Shown here piece by piece: positions 58,520 to 64,000 of a DNA stretch of 64,000 nucleotides. Position 1 is the stretch's first letter. Each line of letters begins with the position of its first letter. The notes beneath the pieces are model-generated. The model did not search any database. It saw only the letters and a list, made by a program, of their open reading frames with translations, and was not told where the DNA came from. The DNA is from Beijerinckiaceae bacterium (GTDB lineage: Bacteria; Pseudomonadota; Alphaproteobacteria; Rhizobiales; Beijerinckiaceae): assembly GCA_947454485.1 (NCBI GenBank), contig CANGJJ010000002.1:124001-188000 (forward strand). Direction: 5' to 3'. Position numbers and translations under genes: made by a program.

Positions 58520-59371
58520 TTACTTGGGCGCAGCAGGAGCGGCCGGAGCCGGAGCCGCGGCAGGCGCTGCGGTGCGCTCGACCTTGGCGCCTTCACGCAG
58601 CTTCATGATCAGCTCAGTCTGCACCTTCTGGCCAACATATTGGGTCAGCTGGGGCTTCACTTCGTCGAAATCGGGGAAGGGCTTGGTGCGGCGATCCTCG
58701 AGCTTGATGATGTGCCAGCCGAACTGACTCTTCACCGGCTCGGAAATATCGCCCTTCTTCAGTTTGAAGGCGGCATCGGCAAATTCAGGCACCATCCGGT
58801 CCTTGCTGAACCAGCCCAGATCCCCGCCCTTGGAGCCGGGATCTTTGGAGACCGCATCGGCCACTTTGGCGAAGTCTTCGCCGCCCTTCACGCGCTTGAG
58901 CGCAGCTTTGGCATCATCTTCTGATTCCACGAGAATATGGCGGGCGGAGACCTCCTCCTCGGGGGGCTGGCCGGCCTTGGCCTCGTCATAGACCTTGCGC
59001 ATGGCAGCCTCGGTCACGCCATCCTTGGTAGCCTTGCCGAGCAGAGCCTCCATGAGGATCTTGTCCTTGTAATAGGCAAGGCGGCGCACGGCATCAGGGG
59101 TCGCGCCAAGGCGATCCTGATCCGCCTTTTTGGCGACCAGCTTCAGATCGATCAAATATTCGATGATATAGGCATCGCGCTGCGGGCCTTGCACCTGCGG
59201 GGGCAGCGAGGGGCCAAGATCTTCCAAGGCCACCTGCACATCTTCATCAGTGATCTCAATGCCATCAACCTTGGCAACGACCCCGGCATGAGCAGCAAAA
59301 GCAGCGCTGGCGAGAAAAGCGACAAAAGCGCCGGCGACGGCCTGACGGCGCGGGAAAAACGTGGTCCGCAT
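58520..59371 (-). CDS. Periplasmic parvulin-type peptidyl-prolyl isomerase
   Basis: A 283-residue exported foldase with a signal peptide ending AFAAHA. A SurA-like N-terminal helical part (about 30-130) is followed by a parvulin domain at about 140-235 with VSARHILVESEDDA, VSKDPGSKGGDLGWFSKDRMVPEFADAAF and FGWHIIKLEDRR. The tail is Ala/Pro-rich. Such proteins help outer-membrane and secreted proteins fold, and it is divergent from secA. The ATG at 59371 has GGAG 10 nt upstream; the longer frame to 59473 has no signal-peptide support. Confidence 0.92.
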   Translation of the reverse strand: MRTTFFPRRQAVAGAFVAFLASAAFAAHAGVVAKVDGIEITDEDVQVALEDLGPSLPPQVQGPQRDAYIIEYLIDLKLVAKKADQDRLGATPDAVRRLAYYKDKILMEALLGKATKDGVTEAAMRKVYDEAKAGQPPEEEVSARHILVESEDDAKAALKRVKGGEDFAKVADAVSKDPGSKGGDLGWFSKDRMVPEFADAAFKLKKGDISEPVKSQFGWHIIKLEDRRTKPFPDFDEVKPQLTQYVGQKVQTELIMKLREGAKVERTAAPAAAPAPAAPAAPK

Positions 59372-59764
59372 TAATGTAAGCTCCGGGGGCTTGAGAGGCG
59401 GGCTGACCCGCGCCGCGCACTTTGGTTGAAATGACGCTTGGGAGCAACCCGAAACGCGATCCTGAGCCCGCAATGGGGCCTTTGCGCGGCAGCCTCACTG
59501 AAGGGCCTTGGGTGCCACGCGCAGCGCCGCCTTCTGCAGCTCACGCAGCGCTGCCTTCTGCAGCCCGCGCAGCGCTGCCTTCTGATTGACAAGGTTGGCA
59601 CCCACTCCTATCTCTCGGTCGGTTTGCCGCGCGCGTTTGCCGGGGCCTTCCGATCACACTCAGGCAAGCTCCAGCCGGAGCGCAAGCCTTCTGAATGGTC
59701 GCATTTTCTTCAGCGAGCCGGTTTCCACGTCGCCTGGATGAATGCAGTAAGGGATTGCAGGAAC
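59372..59764. other. Divergent gap between the foldase gene and secA
   Basis: This 393-bp stretch must hold both promoters. It contains three 24-bp tandem repeats (59518-59589). The secA frame is open through the gap but shows no SecA similarity before 59765. Confidence 0.5.
59518..59589 (+). repeat. Three tandem 24-bp repeats in the secA leader
   Basis: Units at 59518-59541, 59542-59565 and 59566-59589 share the core GCAGCGC(C/T)GCCTTCTG. The first two differ at a few bases and the third diverges in its last seven. Repeats two and three end about 176-200 bp before the secA ATG. Confidence 0.8.
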
Positions 59765-62542
59765 ATGCTCGGTGCGCTCGCGCGGAAGCTTTTTGGCTCG
59801 GCCAATGACCGCCGCCTCAAAGGGTATCAACCCAAAGTGGCAGCCATCAATGCGCTGGAGGCCGAGGTCGCAGCCCTGAGCGATGAGGCCCTCAAGGCCC
59901 GCACGGCTGAGTTCCGCGCCGAGCTTGCCGCTGGCCGTCAGCTTGATGAACTTCTCGTTCCCGCCTTCGCGACTGTTCGTGAAGCTGCCAAGCGCGTGCT
60001 CGGCCAGCGCCATTTCGATGTGCAGCTGATCGGCGGCATGGTGCTGCATGATGGTGCGATTGCAGAAATGCGCACGGGCGAAGGCAAGACCCTTGTCGCA
60101 ACGCTCGCCTGCTATTTGAATGCATTGGCTGGCCATGGCGTTCATGTCGTCACGGTCAATGACTATCTCGCTCGCCGCGATGCCGAATGGATGGGCCGCG
60201 TCTATCGCTTCCTCGGGCTGAGCGTCGGCACGATTGTGCATGGCATGGATGATGACCAGCGCCGCGAAGCTTATGCCTGCGACATCACCTATGGCACCAA
60301 CAATGAATTCGGCTTCGACTATCTGCGCGACAATATGAAATATGAACTGGGCCAGATGGTCCAGCGTCCGCATAGTTTTGCCATCGTCGACGAAGTCGAC
60401 TCCATCTTGGTCGATGAAGCGCGCACGCCGCTCATCATCTCCGGCCCCTCGGATGATAAGTCGGAACTCTATAATCAGATCGACAAGATCATTCCCGGCC
60501 TGACGGCGGAGCATTACGAGCTGGACGAGAAGCAGCGCTCGGTTAATCTCAACGATGCTGGCAATGAGCGCATTGAAGAACTGCTCACAGAGGCCGGCTT
60601 GCTGCGTGAAGGCTCGCTCTATGATGCGGCCAATGTCACCATCGTCCATCACGTTCAGCAGGCGCTCAAAGCCCATACGCTCTTCCAGCGCGACAAGGAC
60701 TATATTGTGCGCAATGGTGAAGTCGTCATCATCGACGAATTCACCGGCCGCATGATGCCGGGCCGCCGCTATTCAGAAGGTCTGCATCAGGCACTCGAAG
60801 CCAAAGAGCATGTTCAGGTCATGCCTGAAAATGTGACTTTGGCCTCGATCACCTTCCAAAACTATTTCCGCCTCTACAAGAAGCTGGCGGGCATGACCGG
60901 CACTGCTTCGACCGAGGCAGATGAGTTCGGCGAGATTTACAATCTCGATGTGGTGGAGATTCCCACCAACCGCGCTGTGCTGCGTCTTGATGAAGACGAT
61001 GAAGTCTATCGCACGCACGAAGAAAAGCTGCGCGCCATTTTGCGCGAGATCGAGAGCGCCAATCAAACCATGCAGCCCATGCTGGTTGGTACGACCTCGA
61101 TTGAAAAGTCTGAACAGCTTGCCGAATTCATGCAGAAGAACGGCTACAAACTGCTCAACTTCGAAGATCCGCAGGCCCTGCAAAAGCTCTATGCCGCCGC
61201 ACGCGCAGGCACACCCTCCAAGCTCTTTGCCGTGCTGAATGCGCGCTTCCATGAGCAAGAGGCCTATATCGTTGCTGAAGCCGGCGTTCCCGGCGCGATC
61301 ACCATTGCCACCAATATGGCCGGTCGCGGCACTGACATTCAGCTCGGCGGCAATGCGGATATGCGCGTGCAGCAAGAATGCGTCGGCCTTGAAGAGGGCC
61401 CCGCACGTCAAGCCAAAGAAGCTGCGATCCGCGCTGAAGTTGCAGATCTGCGCGAGAAGGCAAAAGCCGCAGGTGGTCTTTACATCATCGGCACGGAACG
61501 CCATGAGAGCCGCCGCATCGACAATCAGCTGCGTGGCCGCTCAGGCCGACAGGGTGATCCGGGCCGCTCGAAATTCTTCTTGTCGCTGCAAGATGACCTC
61601 ATGCGCATCTTCGGTTCCGACCGAATGGATACGATGCTGACCCGCCTTGGTCTGAAAGAAGACGAGGCCATCGTCCATCCCTGGATCAACAAGGCGCTGG
61701 AGAAGGCGCAGCAGAAGGTCGAGGCGCGCAATTTCGACACGCGCAAAAACATTCTGAAATACGACAATGTCATGAACGACCAGCGCAAGGTCGTCTTCGA
61801 GCAGCGTCGTGACATGATGGCACAGGACTCGCTCGAAGAGACGGTCGCCAATATGCGCGCCAATGTCATCGACGATATTCTCGCCGCTCGCATTCCCAAA
61901 GACTCCTATGTGGAGGCTTGGGACATCGAGGGCCTGAGCGAAGACATGCGCATGAAGCTCAATCTTGATCTTCCCATCGCCGATTGGGCGAAGGAAGAAG
62001 GGATTGCTGAAGACGAAGTCGCTGAGCGCATTCACAAAGCCTCTGAAGAGGCCTATGCCGCGCGCGTTGAGAAGAACACGCCTGATGTCATGCGCTTTGT
62101 TGAGAAGCAGGTCGTGCTGCAAGTGCTCGACCATTTCTGGCGCGAACATCTCGTCATGCTCGACCATCTGCGTCAGGTCATCGGCTGGCGCGGCTATGCG
62201 CAGCGTGATCCGCTGAACGAATATAAGTCCGAAGCCTTCGACCTCTTCAACAGCCTCATCAATCAGTGGCATGAGACAGCGACCGCGCAGCTGATGCGCC
62301 TCGAAGTCGCCTATGACGAGCCGCTCGCAGCCGTCCCTGAGCCCAATGATCAGGCCGAGATCGACCGTATCAACGCTCTCATCGCAGGCGGCGCTCTGTC
62401 CTCAGCCGCAGGCGCCGGCGTGTTGGAAGCTCCCAAGCCGCAGCGCGACCCGCAAAACCCCGCCAGCTGGGGCCATGTCTCTCGCAACGAAGCCTGCCCC
62501 TGCGGTTCGGGCAAGAAATACAAGCACTGCCACGGGGCGTGA
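59765..62542 (+). CDS. secA: Preprotein translocase ATPase SecA
   Basis: SecA drives secretory proteins through SecYEG. The 925-residue protein has the Walker A RTGEGKT (residues 103-109), the [17 protein letters not shown] block, [43 protein letters not shown], and the C-terminal zinc motif C911-x-C913-x8-C922-H923 that binds SecB and lipids. The start [19 protein letters not shown] is standard; AGGA lies 3 nt before it. Length is slightly above the E. coli protein. Confidence 0.98.
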   Translation: MLGALARKLFGSANDRRLKGYQPKVAAINALEAEVAALSDEALKARTAEFRAELAAGRQLDELLVPAFATVREAAKRVLGQRHFDVQLIGGMVLHDGAIAEMRTGEGKTLVATLACYLNALAGHGVHVVTVNDYLARRDAEWMGRVYRFLGLSVGTIVHGMDDDQRREAYACDITYGTNNEFGFDYLRDNMKYELGQMVQRPHSFAIVDEVDSILVDEARTPLIISGPSDDKSELYNQIDKIIPGLTAEHYELDEKQRSVNLNDAGNERIEELLTEAGLLREGSLYDAANVTIVHHVQQALKAHTLFQRDKDYIVRNGEVVIIDEFTGRMMPGRRYSEGLHQALEAKEHVQVMPENVTLASITFQNYFRLYKKLAGMTGTASTEADEFGEIYNLDVVEIPTNRAVLRLDEDDEVYRTHEEKLRAILREIESANQTMQPMLVGTTSIEKSEQLAEFMQKNGYKLLNFEDPQALQKLYAAARAGTPSKLFAVLNARFHEQEAYIVAEAGVPGAITIATNMAGRGTDIQLGGNADMRVQQECVGLEEGPARQAKEAAIRAEVADLREKAKAAGGLYIIGTERHESRRIDNQLRGRSGRQGDPGRSKFFLSLQDDLMRIFGSDRMDTMLTRLGLKEDEAIVHPWINKALEKAQQKVEARNFDTRKNILKYDNVMNDQRKVVFEQRRDMMAQDSLEETVANMRANVIDDILAARIPKDSYVEAWDIEGLSEDMRMKLNLDLPIADWAKEEGIAEDEVAERIHKASEEAYAARVEKNTPDVMRFVEKQVVLQVLDHFWREHLVMLDHLRQVIGWRGYAQRDPLNEYKSEAFDLFNSLINQWHETATAQLMRLEVAYDEPLAAVPEPNDQAEIDRINALIAGGALSSAAGAGVLEAPKPQRDPQNPASWGHVSRNEACPCGSGKKYKHCHGA

Positions 62543-62574
62543 GGCGCCCTACTCTGTGTAGAGTACAGCCCACC

Positions 62575-62604
62575 AAAAAGCCGCCCCTCGCAGGGCGGCT
62601 TCTT
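62575..62604. terminator. Bidirectional terminator between secA and the carbonic anhydrase gene
   Basis: A 9-bp stem (62578-62586 with 62593-62601, loop ctcgca) has a T-rich tail (cttcttcttt) on the plus strand and five Ts on the minus strand. Convergent secA and carbonic anhydrase genes end on either side. Confidence 0.85.
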
Positions 62605-62623
62605 CTTTGGTCTGCACTCTTGT

Positions 62624-63337
62624 TCAGGCCGTAAATTCAACCACGCCCGTGTCGAGATTGTAATAGGCGGTCACGACTTTCAGTTTGCCATGATGCACAT
62701 GTTCGGCAACAATTTTACTATTGGCGACCACCTGCCCGGCGGTGCGCTTCGCGCTTTCGCGCACTGTATTGTCAACGAAATCGCCAGCCTTGCCTTGCAT
62801 GGCTTGGGCCGCAGGCACGATGGGATCGACCATGGCCTTGATCGGTCCTTCGAGCTTTGCGCCCTTGGCCACAACATCGCAGGCCGCACTCACCGCACCA
62901 CAGCGCGAATGGCCCATGACGACGAGCAGCGGGCTCCCCAGATGTTCCACGCCATATTCGATAGCGCCGAGCGTGGTGATATCGGCCATATTGCCCGCAT
63001 TGCGCGCGACGAATAATTCGCCAAGACCAACGCCGCCAAAGAGCATTTCGGGCGCGGTACGGCTGTCAGCGCAGCCAAGAATAGTGGCCCAAGGCTGCTG
63101 ACCCTTGGCGACCTCGGCGCGATTGGCTTTGAGATTGGCTTCGCACAATTCAGGCGCGGCCACATATTTCGCATTGCCCGCTTTCAGCTTGGCAAGCGCC
63201 TCATCGGGGCTGAGGGATGTGCCACCCGACGCCATGACAGGGCGCGCGCCAAAGCCGATCAGGCCGGATGCGGCGACACCAGCCGCCGAGAATGAGAGAA
63301 ACTTGCGGCGGTTCATCGCCAAACAATCGAAGCACAT
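62624..63337 (-). CDS. Tat-exported beta-carbonic anhydrase
   Basis: A 237-residue beta-class carbonic anhydrase with zinc ligands C89, H143 and C146, and the catalytic Asp-Arg dyad D91/R93 in GCADSR. Family blocks are FVARNAGNMAD and MGHSRCGAVSAACD. A twin-arginine signal NRRKFLSFSAAG starts at residue 9, so the enzyme should act in the periplasm. The ATG at 63337 is favoured by AAAGGA 7 nt upstream and leaves an N-terminal MCFDC pair before the Tat motif; ATG at 63316 is the alternative. Confidence 0.93.
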   Translation of the reverse strand: MCFDCLAMNRRKFLSFSAAGVAASGLIGFGARPVMASGGTSLSPDEALAKLKAGNAKYVAAPELCEANLKANRAEVAKGQQPWATILGCADSRTAPEMLFGGVGLGELFVARNAGNMADITTLGAIEYGVEHLGSPLLVVMGHSRCGAVSAACDVVAKGAKLEGPIKAMVDPIVPAAQAMQGKAGDFVDNTVRESAKRTAGQVVANSKIVAEHVHHGKLKVVTAYYNLDTGVVEFTA

Positions 63338-63507
63338 ACAATATCCTTTCTTTGAAAAACGGCTGACGCTTTTAAAAACTCTTGCAAGGCAATGCCGGAG
63401 GCTGAATTTAAAATTGAACCAGAAATCTGAAGATCAACGGATCGCCAATTGCCCATATTTTTTAAATTGCGCTTGTTGAGATAGCAAGTTGGCCATCATG
63501 GCTGAAC

Positions 63508-63539
63508 GCAAAACGCCGCGAGGATGAGCTCGCGGCGTT
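63508..63539 (-). terminator. Intrinsic terminator of the outer-membrane protein gene
   Basis: On the minus strand an 11-bp stem (63529-63539 with 63512-63522, loop of 6) is followed by a short T-run. It lies 22 bp after the stop codon. Confidence 0.82.
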
Positions 63540-63561
63540 CGAAGGTAATGGCTTCAGCAGA

Positions 63562-64000
63562 TTAGAAGCGATAGTTCACGCCAGCGCGGACTTCGTTCGT
63601 GCTGATGTCCTTCTCAGAGGCAGTGCCCTTGTTATAGGAGGACTGACCGAAGTCGGTGTAGCGATACTCAACGAAGGAGGCGATATTCTTGGTGTAGCGA
63701 TGTTCTGCACCAGCGCCGACCACATAACCCACATGGGTCTTTGTATCGGTCACGCCCGAAACCTGCGACTCAAAGCGACCAGCTGCGACACCAGCCGTGG
63801 CATAGGTCAGCGTCGAGGGCATGACGAGATAGCCAAGACGAGCGCGGGCGGTCGCCTCACCATCGAAGGTCTGCTTCACGGTGCTGTAGGTCTTGGACGC
63901 ATTGGTGAGGTTGAAATCGAGCGCAACGCCAGCAACCACATTGCCGAACTGCTGATCATAACCACCCTGCACACCGCCGATGAAGCCATCGTTGTTATTG
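63562..64000 (-). CDS. Outer-membrane beta-barrel protein, Omp25/Omp31-like (5' end cut by window edge)
   Basis: Only the C-terminal part, about 146 residues, is in the window; the frame is open to the right edge, where it reads a GFIGGVQGGYDQQ segment typical of the family. Alternating hydrophobic strands follow, such as TARARLGYLVMPSTLTYATAGVAAGRF, HVGYVVGAGAEHRYT and ASFVEYRYTDFG, and it ends NEVRAGVNYRF with the terminal phenylalanine recognised by the BAM complex. Proteins of this type are abundant small barrels in Hyphomicrobiales. Confidence 0.9.
   Translation of the reverse strand, partial: NNNDGFIGGVQGGYDQQFGNVVAGVALDFNLTNASKTYSTVKQTFDGEATARARLGYLVMPSTLTYATAGVAAGRFESQVSGVTDTKTHVGYVVGAGAEHRYTKNIASFVEYRYTDFGQSSYNKGTASEKDISTNEVRAGVNYRF

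Noticed and set aside
59518-59589. CRISPR-like array
   Set aside because: The repeats are directly adjacent without spacers and no cas genes are present.
59438-59764. In-frame N-terminal extension of SecA through the tandem repeats
   Set aside because: SecA homologues begin at the 59765 methionine, and the extension has a repeat-derived, non-SecA sequence.
59695-59808. Possible SecM-like leader peptide ahead of secA
   Set aside because: A 37-codon ATG frame overlaps the secA start but has no signal peptide, no arrest motif and no clear ribosome site.

Overview
The window is GC-rich, roughly 60 percent by eye, and densely coded. It reads as core chromosome of an alphaproteobacterium, most likely order Hyphomicrobiales (Rhizobiales). 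The pointers are an IalB-family protein, an RpoH-type sigma factor next to a CarD regulator, the carD-fdxA-S4-SUV3-like helicase block, aerobic cobaltochelatase cobS/cobT beside a J-domain gene and bolA, an F1-only atpHAGDC operon, and an Omp25/31-like beta-barrel. I see no insertion sequence, prophage, CRISPR array, rRNA or tRNA. Genus cannot be fixed from the sequence alone.

Layout. 1-1008: end of a periplasmic binding-protein gene cut by the left edge. 1143-6160: a complete Mla phospholipid-transport operon (mlaF-E-D-A-C-B) plus a trailing exported protein of unknown function. 6157-12269: MAPEG protein, then ffh, a small unknown gene, rpsP, rimM, trmD, a TauE/SafE permease, ruvC and rplS. 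12330-13245: a low-GC islet holding one orphan gene with its own terminator. 13351-22002: acs, IalB-like protein, an ECF sigma factor, an L,D-transpeptidase, a YeiH permease, a lytic transglycosylase, leuD and leuC. 22172-26314: VOC protein, cutA, a nuclease-fold protein, an M48 lipoprotein protease and an RpoH-type sigma factor. 26324-32504: an intergenic repeat, then carD with a very long Lys/Ala/Pro tail, fdxA, an S4 protein and a SUV3-like RNA helicase. 32984-42661: DUF3108 protein, rpmB, cobT, cobS, J-protein, bolA, a D,D-carboxypeptidase, a His-rich COG0523 GTPase and an acyl-CoA synthetase. 42731-47639: atpHAGDC on the minus strand. 48123-51871: gpsA, tsaD, hemC, hemD. 51908-56100: a TctC-type binding protein, priA, an EVE-domain gene and a Nudix gene. 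56153-59371: lipoprotein, argJ, a DUF1499-like protein and a parvulin-type foldase. 59765-64000: secA, a Tat-exported beta-carbonic anhydrase and a partial outer-membrane beta-barrel.

Functional themes. Much of the window serves the envelope: Mla lipid transport, SecA and a periplasmic foldase for export, peptidoglycan enzymes (L,D-transpeptidase, lytic transglycosylase, D,D-carboxypeptidase) and several lipoproteins. The rest is mainly translation and targeting (ffh, S16, RimM, TrmD, L19, L28, TsaD), energy (F1-ATPase, acs) and biosynthesis (leucine, arginine, tetrapyrrole and cobalamin). Genes are tightly packed, with many 4-bp ATGA overlaps.

I found no clear multi-gene novel system. The best candidates for new biology are the orphan gene at 12485-13153, the histone-H1-like tail on CarD, a LexA-type direct repeat upstream of the SUV3-like helicase, and two hairpins (before rimM, and between argJ and the lipoprotein gene) placed where they should limit expression of the next gene.
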